Assembly (NCBI RefSeq): GCF_000761245.1
Contig: NZ_AWOR01000068.1
Span: 248,001 to 312,000 of the forward strand
Direction of reading: 5' to 3'
From: Comamonas testosteroni
Lineage (GTDB): Bacteria > Pseudomonadota > Gammaproteobacteria > Burkholderiales > Burkholderiaceae_C
Length of the DNA: 64,000 nt
Under the pieces are notes generated by a model that searched no databases, had not been told where the DNA came from, and saw only the letters and a list, made by a program, of their open reading frames with translations. This document shows positions 17,030 through 23,815 of the stretch, piece after piece. Position 1 is the first letter of the stretch. The number at the start of each line of letters is the position of its first letter. Position numbers and translations under genes: made by a program.

Positions 17030-17764
17030 TCACTGACGTTGAACAGTCGCATTGTCACCCGCCGCGCCCGCAAAAAGGTTATCAAGCAGTAGCTCGACCA
17101 GTGGCTTGAGGGCCAGCTTCTGCGAGCCCTCGGAGGCCAGCAGGTTGTTGTGCACCAGCGCCATCCAGAACGGGCTGGCCAGCAACTGGGCACTGCGGCT
17201 GACCGAACGGGTCTTGAGCTCCCCCTCTTTCACGGCCAGCGCCAGCAAGTCCTGCACATAGTTCTGCCAGGCATCAAAAGCCAGCTCTTTGTACAGTCTG
17301 GCCAGCTCAGGCGCATGCCGTGCCTCGCTGAGCACCAGACGTGCCAGCATGCCGCGCTCGCTGCTGTCCACCGCCTCCAGCGTCGGCAGCAAACTGCGGC
17401 GCAGCAAGGCACGCACCGTCTCGCCCTTTCGGCGCCTGAGCGGCTGGTAGACGGCCGAATGCCGCAGCGCGTGCTCCACCACGCCCCGCAGCAGCTCATC
17501 CTTGGATGGGTAGTAGAGATACAGCGTGCCCTTGGCCACCTGCGCGCGGCATGCAATGCGCTCCATGGTGCTGCGGGCCACGCCGCACTCCACGAACTCG
17601 GCCAGCGCGGCCTCCGCAATCTGCTGACGTGTCTGCGCTGTCTTGTCGAGACTAGGGCCACGCGTGCGCCGCTGACGCTTTGCCTGCGTGCCGATATCCG
17701 GGTCTGCACAAGGGGCAGCCGTCGCGCCATCCACCATGCGCTGAAATCCTTTTCTAGAATTCAT
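17030..17764 (-). CDS. TetR-family transcriptional regulator
   Basis: A 244-residue TetR/AcrR repressor. The N-terminal helix-turn-helix is at about residues 45-90 (QIAEAALAEFVECGVARSTMERIA, then AKGTLYLYYPSKDELL). A basic, disordered-looking stretch of about 40 residues (QAKRQRRTRG) precedes it, longer than usual. I prefer ATG 17764 over an upstream TTG, which would fall in the operator. It is divergent from an MFS transporter gene, with a palindromic site between them, so it probably represses itself and the transporter. A lipoprotein gene follows 1 nt downstream. The C-terminal ligand domain gives no clue to the inducer. Confidence 0.88.
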   Translation of the reverse strand: MNSRKGFQRMVDGATAAPCADPDIGTQAKRQRRTRGPSLDKTAQTRQQIAEAALAEFVECGVARSTMERIACRAQVAKGTLYLYYPSKDELLRGVVEHALRHSAVYQPLRRRKGETVRALLRRSLLPTLEAVDSSERGMLARLVLSEARHAPELARLYKELAFDAWQNYVQDLLALAVKEGELKTRSVSRSAQLLASPFWMALVHNNLLASEGSQKLALKPLVELLLDNLFAGAAGDNATVQRQ

Positions 17765-17769
17765 AAAAT

Positions 17770-17783
17770 TGACCAAATAGTCA
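17770..17783. promoter_or_regulatory. Probable TetR operator in the tetR-MFS gap
   Basis: TGAC-CAAATA-GTCA is a perfect short inverted repeat; allowing one mismatch the arms extend to 8 bp (AAATTGAC/GTCATTTT). It lies 6 bp before the tetR ATG and 75 bp before the MFS gene, within the stretch where both promoters should be. Confidence 0.6.
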
Positions 17784-17857
17784 TTTTTAATAATTCTAGG
17801 TCAAGCCGACTTGCCCGCACCGGACATGCGGATGACTGCCTCACCAACGCTTTCCCA

Positions 17858-19066
17858 ATGCAATCCCGTCTGAGTCCCTATGCCTGGGTGTGCTTTTCCA
17901 TGTGCGTCGGCGTCATGGGAACGGCGCTTGCCAGCCCGCTCTACCCGCTCTACCAGCAGGCCTGGGGGCTGCAGCCCAGCCATATCACGCAGATTTTCGT
18001 GACCTATATGCTGGGCGCCTTGATCAGCCTGCTGTTCCTGGGCCGTCTGACCAACCTCTTCGGTTTTCTCAAAGTGCTGCGCCTGGGACTGATGGTGATG
18101 ACCGTAGGCGTCATCGGCTCGGCCCTGTCCTGGAATGCCTGGAGCCTGGGCGCCTCCCGCTTCATCATCGGCCTGGCCTCGGGCCTGATCACCACATCGG
18201 CCTCGATAGGCATGACCCAGCTCAACAACAAGGGCGACCTGCAGCGTGCGGCTGCGACCACCAGCCTGACGATTGCCTTCGGCTTCGGCCTCGGGCCCGT
18301 GGTTGGCGGCCTGATGGCGCAATGGGTGCCATTCCCCCTGGTCAGCAGCTATCTGCCGCCCATCGCACTGAGCTTTCTGGGCATCCATGCGCTGTTCAAG
18401 ATCCAGCTTCCGGCGACCAGTGCACCCGTCCACAGCGCGCCCGGCCTGACGCTGAAAGATGTCCTTCCCAGCATCTCCCAGCCGCGCAAGCCTTTTCTCT
18501 ATCACTATGCGCTGGGTTGCATGGCGGCGTTTTCCGCCTTCGGCATGTTCAGCCTGTTTGCCGCCATGGCCCCCAGCTTCATGGCCCAGATGCTGCCCTG
18601 GCATGGACCTGCAGTCTCGGGCCTGTCCATCGGCGTCATCCTGTTTCTGTCGGCCGGCATTCAGCTGATCGCCCGGCCCTACCCCACCAAGCGACTGATC
18701 ATCATCGGCTTCTTCGCCCTGGCGGCGACCAATGTCCTGCTGGTTCTCAATCTGTTTGCCGGCTCGCCATGGCTGTTCGCTCTGAGTGTGCTGAGCATGT
18801 CCTGCGGTCATGCACTGTGCAATCTGTCGGGCATGGCCGTGGTCAACAAGGTATCCAAGCCCGTCAACCGCACAGGCCTGCTGTCCACCTATCTGGTCGT
18901 CGGCTATGTAGGCACCATCGTCCCCATCCTGGGCATGGGCTGGCTGTCCGACCATATCGGGCTGACGGGCGCATTGATAGCCTTCTGTGCCTGCTTGGGC
19001 CTGCTGTCGGCACTGCTGGGCGTCATCAGCGTACGGGCCCGCGTGCTGCCCGTGCCGCGCCAGTAA
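17858..19066 (+). CDS. Major facilitator superfamily transporter
   Basis: Inner-membrane secondary transporter of 402 residues with about twelve hydrophobic segments. The first-half motifs are typical of drug/proton antiporters: SPLYPLYQQAWGL in helix 1, LFLGRLTNLFGF at the cytoplasmic loop 2-3 and RFIIGLASGLITTSASIGM in helix 4. It is divergent from a TetR regulator and a site between the genes looks like its operator, the usual arrangement for inducible efflux. The ATG at 17858 has no strong ribosome site, but the frame upstream is antisense to tetR and not conserved. The convergent soxR ends 5 bp after its stop. The substrate is unknown. Confidence 0.87.
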   Translation: MQSRLSPYAWVCFSMCVGVMGTALASPLYPLYQQAWGLQPSHITQIFVTYMLGALISLLFLGRLTNLFGFLKVLRLGLMVMTVGVIGSALSWNAWSLGASRFIIGLASGLITTSASIGMTQLNNKGDLQRAAATTSLTIAFGFGLGPVVGGLMAQWVPFPLVSSYLPPIALSFLGIHALFKIQLPATSAPVHSAPGLTLKDVLPSISQPRKPFLYHYALGCMAAFSAFGMFSLFAAMAPSFMAQMLPWHGPAVSGLSIGVILFLSAGIQLIARPYPTKRLIIIGFFALAATNVLLVLNLFAGSPWLFALSVLSMSCGHALCNLSGMAVVNKVSKPVNRTGLLSTYLVVGYVGTIVPILGMGWLSDHIGLTGALIAFCACLGLLSALLGVISVRARVLPVPRQ

Positions 19067-19071
19067 GCCAG

Positions 19072-19539
19072 CTATCTGAAATGCGGGCCGGCCCCCTGCG
19101 CCGCCAGACAGTCATGGTCGTTGCGCAGCGGGCAGGCCTGCAGAGACAGGCAGCCGCAGCCTATGCAGGAGTCGAGCTGATCCCTGAGCTGGGTCAGTAT
19201 GGCAATGCGTGCATCGAGTTGGGCCTGCCAATGCAAGGACAGGCGACTCCAGTCAGCCTTGCCGGGCACGCGGTTGGCCGGCAGATGGGCCAGTGCCTGC
19301 GCTATCTCGGCCAGAGGTACACCCATGCGCTGAGCCACCTTGATCACCGCCACCCGCCTCAACACCGCTCGCGCATAGCGGCGCTGATTGCCGGCCGTGC
19401 GCGCACTCGCGATCAGGCCCTGCTTCTCATAGAAATGCAGGGCCGATACCGCCACCCCGCTACGGCTGGCGACCTCTCCCACACTGAGATCCGGCATTCC
19501 TTCAGCCTCGGCCACCAGGCCGTTGCCACATCCATTCAT
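19072..19539 (-). CDS. soxR: Redox-sensitive MerR-family activator SoxR
   Basis: MerR-type regulator that senses redox-cycling compounds through a 2Fe-2S cluster. The C-terminal cluster motif is exact for SoxR: CIGCGCLSLQAC, i.e. Cx2CxCx5C. The N-terminal helix-turn-helix reads LSVGEVASRSGVAVSALHFYEKQGLI, as in SoxR. I chose the ATG at 19539 (155 residues, close to the 154 of E. coli); starts at 19608, 19569 and 19497 are also open. A SoxR-box promoter about 100 bp upstream faces the other way, toward a Rid-family gene and an MFS exporter, which are probably its regulon here, as in bacteria lacking soxS. Confidence 0.93.
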   Translation of the reverse strand: MNGCGNGLVAEAEGMPDLSVGEVASRSGVAVSALHFYEKQGLIASARTAGNQRRYARAVLRRVAVIKVAQRMGVPLAEIAQALAHLPANRVPGKADWSRLSLHWQAQLDARIAILTQLRDQLDSCIGCGCLSLQACPLRNDHDCLAAQGAGPHFR

Positions 19540-19638
19540 CTCGCCAGTCTCTTCACACTGCACAGTCATCCCCCGCTGCTTTCCCGTTGTCCCTGCCTGG
19601 CCAGCCATGACCGCAATCCTGTGTGGTCATACAAACCC

Positions 19639-19669
19639 CTTGACCTCAAGCTTAGTTGAGGTTGAACAA
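19639..19669 (+). promoter_or_regulatory. SoxR-activated promoter (SoxR box in a 19-bp spacer)
   Basis: -35 TTGACC (19639-19644) and -10 AACAAT (19664-19669) are separated by 19 bp, the overlong spacer typical of MerR/SoxR promoters. The SoxR box, with arms ACCTCAA and TTGAGGT at 19642-19661, is a close match to the known box. It reads toward the Rid-family and MFS genes. Confidence 0.85.
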
Positions 19670-19741
19670 TTCCAGCAGCTTCCGGAACAAAGGCCTGCCG
19701 CTGACGGGCCCTGCCGGACCAGCCTTGCCTGAAAGACCTTA

Positions 19742-20236
19742 ATGGACGCCAAGCCCAGTTTCATTGCCCAAGCCCCTGCCCCGCAACTGCGCCATCTGCA
19801 GCCCGCCGGCCTCTATGACAGCATACCCAATGGCTACACCCATGTGGTTACCGTCCAGGAGCCGCTGCGCTGGCTCTTCGTCTCGGGCCAGGGCGGAGAA
19901 AACGCCCTGGCCGAGCTGCCAGACAACTTTGCCCAGCAAGCTGCGCAGGCTCTGGCCAATATCAAGACCGCCTTGGCCGCCGGTGGCGCGGACATGGGCC
20001 ATGTCCTCAAGCTCACCGTGCTCATCGTCGATCACTCACTGGAGCGCTTCGAACACTGGCAAAGTGCCGTGAGACAGCATTGGGGCAGCGGTGAGCCCGG
20101 CGACAGGCGGCCGCGCTTTCCGGCCTGCACGCTGATTCCCGTGCCCAAGCTTGCCCTGCCCGGCATGCTGATCGAGGTGGAGGCCACGGCGGCCCTGCCC
20201 ATGGCGATGGGCGCCAAAGCCGCCATTTCCGCCTGA
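19742..20236 (+). CDS. RidA/YjgF-family protein
   Basis: A 164-residue Rid-superfamily protein, longer than RidA (about 128) at both ends. The family core is visible (LFVSGQGGENA, FAQQAAQALANIKTALAAGGADMGHVLKLTVLI, LPGMLIEVEATAAL). Where RidA imine deaminases have the catalytic arginine in a PARTTV-like strand, this protein reads PACTLI, so the arginine appears replaced by cysteine and enamine/imine deaminase activity is doubtful. It lies just downstream of the SoxR-type promoter and 20 nt before an MFS gene, so it is probably induced with that exporter by redox-cycling agents. Its role could be handling of a reactive metabolite. Confidence 0.82.
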   Translation: MDAKPSFIAQAPAPQLRHLQPAGLYDSIPNGYTHVVTVQEPLRWLFVSGQGGENALAELPDNFAQQAAQALANIKTALAAGGADMGHVLKLTVLIVDHSLERFEHWQSAVRQHWGSGEPGDRRPRFPACTLIPVPKLALPGMLIEVEATAALPMAMGAKAAISA

Positions 20237-20256
20237 CCCCTGCACCTGAGCGCCTC

Positions 20257-21465
20257 ATGAAAACCACAACACCAGCGGCCACCACCGTCCTCTCCAGAAC
20301 CACCCTGCTGCTCATGGCCACGGCCTGCGGTCTGTGCGCCGGAGCCAATTATTTCAACCAGCCCTTGCTCAACTCCATGGTCCAGCATCTGCAGATCAGC
20401 GATGCCCAGGCCTCCAGCACCGTGACCATGGCCCAGGTCTCCTACGGCCTGGGACTGCTGTTTCTGGTGCCGCTGGGCGATATGCTGGAGCGCCGCCGCC
20501 TGATTTTGACCCTGATGCTGCTGGCCGCCTGCGGCATGCTGCTGTCGGGCATCAGCGGCCTGGCTGGCAGCTTCGCGCTGCTCGCCGCCGGCACCCTGAT
20601 GGCCGGCGTGTTCTCAGTGGCCGCCCAGGTGCTGGTGCCCATGGCCGCCACCTTTGCCGCCCCCGGCGCCAGCGGACGTGCCGTCGGCCTGGTCATGAGC
20701 GGCCTGCTGATCGGCATTCTGGCTTCGCGCAGCGTGGCGGGGATTCTGTCCGACCTGGGCGGCTGGAGCACCGTCTACTGGGTGGGGGCCATCAGCACCG
20801 CCTTCATGGCTGTGCTGCTGGCACGGGCCCTGCCCAGGGCAGCACCTGCCGCTCCCGTCAGCTATGGCGAAGTCATGAAGTCCCTGGGCGATTTGCTGCG
20901 CCGCCATCCGCGCCTGCGCAGCCGCGCGCTGATCGGCGGCACCGGCTTTGCCACCGTGAGCGTGCTGTTCTCCACCATGGCGCTGCTGCTGGCTGGGCCG
21001 GGCTTTGAACTCTCGGATCTGATGATCGGCCTGATCGGCATCGTGGGCATTGCCGGCGCGCTGATGGCCAATGTGGCAGGACGCATGGCCGACAAGGGAC
21101 TGGAGCAGTCCGCCACACTGGCCGGCGCCATTCTGATGCTGCTGGGCTGGCTGTGCCTGTGGCTGGGCGGCAGCAGCATCTGGTGGTTTCTGCTTGGCCT
21201 GCTGGTGGTCGACGGCGCCTTGCAGGCGCTGCACATCAGCAACCAGAACGTGGTCTATGCATTGGCTCCCGAGGCCCGCTCGCGCATCAATGCCGTCTAT
21301 ATGACCACGTACTTTCTCGGCGCCTCCCTCGGCTCGGCACTGGGCTCATGGGCCTGGCTGGCACATGGCTGGACCGGTACCAGTCTCATGGGCGGCCTGC
21401 TGGGCCTGCTCACTCTGGCCATGGTGCTCTGGGATCGCAGCCTGCTTGCACGTTCACGCAGCTAA
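20257..21465 (+). CDS. MFS transporter, probable SoxR-regulated efflux pump
   Basis: A 402-residue twelve-helix inner-membrane transporter. Motifs typical of MFS drug exporters are seen: ANYFNQPLLNSM in helix 1, LFLVPLGDMLERRRLI at loop 2-3 and a Gly-rich helix 5 (SGLLIGILASRSVAGILSDLGGWSTVYW). It follows the Rid-family gene by 20 nt and shares the SoxR-type promoter upstream, so export of redox-active compounds such as quinones or phenazines is a reasonable inference. A dispersed repeat and a strong bidirectional terminator follow the stop. Confidence 0.87.
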   Translation: MKTTTPAATTVLSRTTLLLMATACGLCAGANYFNQPLLNSMVQHLQISDAQASSTVTMAQVSYGLGLLFLVPLGDMLERRRLILTLMLLAACGMLLSGISGLAGSFALLAAGTLMAGVFSVAAQVLVPMAATFAAPGASGRAVGLVMSGLLIGILASRSVAGILSDLGGWSTVYWVGAISTAFMAVLLARALPRAAPAAPVSYGEVMKSLGDLLRRHPRLRSRALIGGTGFATVSVLFSTMALLLAGPGFELSDLMIGLIGIVGIAGALMANVAGRMADKGLEQSATLAGAILMLLGWLCLWLGGSSIWWFLLGLLVVDGALQALHISNQNVVYALAPEARSRINAVYMTTYFLGASLGSALGSWAWLAHGWTGTSLMGGLLGLLTLAMVLWDRSLLARSRS

Positions 21466-21469
21466 TCAA

Positions 21470-21520
21470 TTTTGATAGCTGGTGGCGCCATACTCATAAG
21501 CGATACAGCCAGAAATCATA
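21470..21520 (+). repeat. Dispersed ~50-bp Comamonadaceae-type element, copy A
   Basis: Sequence of the form TTTTGATAGCTG ... GGCGCC ... CATAAGCGATACAGCC. It shares this order of blocks with copies at 33512-33562 and 44218-44266 (both minus strand). It lies directly after the MFS stop and before the terminator. Confidence 0.7.
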
Positions 21521-21522
21521 AA

Positions 21523-21556
21523 AAATCCCCGCAGAGCCACCACTCTGCGGGGATTT
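21523..21556. terminator. Bidirectional terminator between MFS gene and htpG
   Basis: A perfect 14-bp stem, AAATCCCCGCAGAG and its complement, around a 6-nt loop (CCACCA). A-rich sequence precedes it and T-rich sequence follows, so it can stop both convergent genes. Confidence 0.92.
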
Positions 21557-21577
21557 CTATCGGGGAGACCGAACCGA

Positions 21578-23527
21578 TCAGGCCAGCAGCGCGTTCACAC
21601 GCTTGACATAAGCAGCCGGGTCTTCGGGCATGCCGCCCTCAGCCAGCACGGCCTGGTCGAACAGGATCTGGGCCAGATCGTTGAAGTGGACGGAGCCGTC
21701 CAGCTTCTTGACCAGGGCGTGATCGGGGTTCACTTCCAGCACCGGCTTGGACTCGGGCGCGGCCTGGCCGGCCTGCTTGAGCAAGCGAGCCAGTTGCAGG
21801 CTCATGCCGCCGTCACTGACAACCAGACAGGCGGGCGAGTCGACCAGGCGGCTGGTGGCGCGCACGTCTTCGGCACGGTCCTTGAGGGCTTCCTTGAGCT
21901 TGGCCAGCACGGGCTTGAAGGCTTCGGCGGCTTCCTCGGCGGCTTTCTTCTCTTCCTCGTTCTGCAGCTTGCCCAGATCCACAGCGCCCTTGGCCACGGA
22001 CTGCAGCGGCGTGCCGTCAAAGTCGTGCAGATAGTTGAGCGCCCACTCGTCCACGCGATCGGTCATCAGCAGGACTTCGATGCCCTTTTTCTTGAACACT
22101 TCGAGCTGAGGACTGTTCCTGGCCGCCGCCAGTGTGTCGGCCGTGATGTAGTAGATCGCGTCCTGACCTTCCTTCATGCGTGCCTTGTAATCGGCAAACG
22201 AAGTGTTCAGGCCTTCATGAGTGGTGCTGGCGAAACGCAGCAGCTTGGCAATGCGCTCCTTGTTGCCGAAGTCCTCGCCCAGGCCTTCCTTGAGCACGGC
22301 GCCGAACTCGTTGTAGAACTGCGTGAACTTGCCTTCCTTGGCCTTGTCCTCTTCGCTGACGACATCCTGCACGCCATCGGCAGCCTCTGTCGCGGCTTCG
22401 TGCTTGTCGTGCCGTGCCAGATCCTCCAGCATCGACAGCACGCGCTTGGCCGAGCCGTCGCGGATCAGGCGCACATCGCGGCTTTCCTGCAGCAGCTCGC
22501 GGCTCACGTTCAGCGGCAGGTCGGCAGAGTCGATCACGCCCTTCACAAAACGCAGGTACTGGGGCATCAGCGCCTCGGCATCGTCCATGATGAAGACGCG
22601 CTTCACATAGAGCTTGATGCCGGCGTGCTTGTCACGCTGGTACAGGTCGAACGGGGCCTTGGCGGGGATGTATAGCAGCTGCGTGTACTCGGTATTGCCT
22701 TCGACGCGGTTGTGGCTCCAGGTCAGCGGGTCCTCGAAGTCATGGCTGATGGCCTTGTAGAACTCCTTGTACTGCTCTTCCGTGATGTCCTTCTTGGCGC
22801 GGGTCCACAGGGCGCTGGCCTTGTTCACGGTTTCCCATTCGCCGGTCTTGACCATTTCGCCGGGCTGATCGTTCTCGCCTTCCTTCCACTCTTCCTTTTC
22901 CATCAGGATGGGCAGGCTGATGTGGTCGGAGTATTTGGAGATGACCTGCTTGAGCTTGTAGCCGTTGAGAAACTCCTCGGCGTCGTCACGCAGGAGCAGG
23001 GTGATGCTGGTGCCGCGCTGTGCGCGTTCGATCTGCTCGATCTCGAAGTCGCCCGTGCCGCCGCTGATCCAGCGCACGCCGGCCGATGCCGGAGCACCGG
23101 CGCGGCGGGTCTCCACGGTGATCTTGTCGGCCACGATGAAGCCCGAATAAAAGCCCACGCCAAACTGGCCGATCAGTTGCGAGTCCGCCTTCTGGTCGCC
23201 GCTGAGCTTTTCCATGAAAGCCTTGGTGCCGCTCTTGGCAATCGTGCCCAGATTGTCGATGGCTTCCTGCTCGCTCATGCCGATGCCGGTATCGGTGATA
23301 GTCAGCGTGCGGGCAGCCTTGTCAAAGGAAACGCGCACTTCCAGCTCGGGCTGATCGCCGTAGAGGCTGGCGTCGCCCAGCGCTTCAAAGCGCAGCTTGT
23401 CGCAAGCATCCGAAGCATTGGAGATCAGCTCGCGCAGGAAGATTTCCTGGTTGGAATACAGCGAATGCGTGACCAGGTGCAGCAGCTGGGCCACTTCGGC
23501 CTGGAAGGAATGGGTTTGCTTTGTCAT
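21578..23527 (-). CDS. htpG: Molecular chaperone HtpG (Hsp90)
   Basis: ATP-dependent cytoplasmic chaperone dimer, 649 residues. The N-terminal GHKL ATPase motifs are intact: [41 protein letters not shown] and [17 protein letters not shown]. The middle domain carries the catalytic-loop region [18 protein letters not shown] and the C-terminal dimerisation domain is complete. It is transcribed alone, with a heat-shock-like promoter 66-95 bp upstream and a strong terminator after its stop. Confidence 0.98.
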   Translation of the reverse strand: MTKQTHSFQAEVAQLLHLVTHSLYSNQEIFLRELISNASDACDKLRFEALGDASLYGDQPELEVRVSFDKAARTLTITDTGIGMSEQEAIDNLGTIAKSGTKAFMEKLSGDQKADSQLIGQFGVGFYSGFIVADKITVETRRAGAPASAGVRWISGGTGDFEIEQIERAQRGTSITLLLRDDAEEFLNGYKLKQVISKYSDHISLPILMEKEEWKEGENDQPGEMVKTGEWETVNKASALWTRAKKDITEEQYKEFYKAISHDFEDPLTWSHNRVEGNTEYTQLLYIPAKAPFDLYQRDKHAGIKLYVKRVFIMDDAEALMPQYLRFVKGVIDSADLPLNVSRELLQESRDVRLIRDGSAKRVLSMLEDLARHDKHEAATEAADGVQDVVSEEDKAKEGKFTQFYNEFGAVLKEGLGEDFGNKERIAKLLRFASTTHEGLNTSFADYKARMKEGQDAIYYITADTLAAARNSPQLEVFKKKGIEVLLMTDRVDEWALNYLHDFDGTPLQSVAKGAVDLGKLQNEEEKKAAEEAAEAFKPVLAKLKEALKDRAEDVRATSRLVDSPACLVVSDGGMSLQLARLLKQAGQAAPESKPVLEVNPDHALVKKLDGSVHFNDLAQILFDQAVLAEGGMPEDPAAYVKRVNALLA

Positions 23528-23592
23528 GTCTTTGTGAGCGAAAAACTGAAGTCAAAAGCCGCCCGGAGATCCTCTCAAGGCGATTCGCAGTC

Positions 23593-23622
23593 ATAGCTAG
23601 GGCCAGCCCCTGATATTTCAAG
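23593..23622 (-). promoter_or_regulatory. Heat-shock (sigma-32-like) promoter of htpG
   Basis: On the minus strand CTTGAA is followed after about 14 nt by CCCTAGCTAT. This resembles the sigma-32 consensus (CTTGAAA, 13-15 nt, CCCCATnT). It lies 66-95 bp before the htpG start, consistent with heat induction of this chaperone. Confidence 0.65.
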
Positions 23623-23637
23623 GGCTATTCGGGCAAG

Positions 23638-23682
23638 AAAAAAGCGCAAGCGCCGATTCAAAAAGAATAGCTGCTTGCGCTT
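23638..23682 (-). terminator. Intrinsic terminator after the pseudouridine synthase gene
   Basis: Read on the minus strand: AAGCGCAAGC, a 21-nt loop, the complementary GCTTGCGCTT, then a run of T. The left arm and loop contain ATAGCTGCTTGCGCTTAT, which matches the 5' part of the dispersed 50-bp element, so the terminator may have been built from a copy of it. Confidence 0.7.
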
Positions 23683-23732
23683 ATCAGCAAAGGGATGGAT
23701 ACCATTTTTACTTAGAAAATGGCATCACCCCT

Positions 23733-23815
23733 ACCCGAGGGGCAGCGAGCAAAAGCCGCATTGCGGCGAAACTGCCCGCCCCCTTGGGCGAAGCGGCGAG
23801 GCCGCTCAGGGGGTA
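23733..23815 (-). repeat. Post-stop GC-rich repeat, copy R5
   Basis: On the minus strand, immediately after the pseudouridine synthase stop: CCCCCTGAGCGGC ... CGCCGCTTCGCCCAAGGGGG ... TTTTGCTCG. The CCCCCT/AGGGGG blocks can pair as a hairpin. Related copies are at 31846, 33370, 34424 and 48362, each just after a gene and in that gene's direction. Confidence 0.75.
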
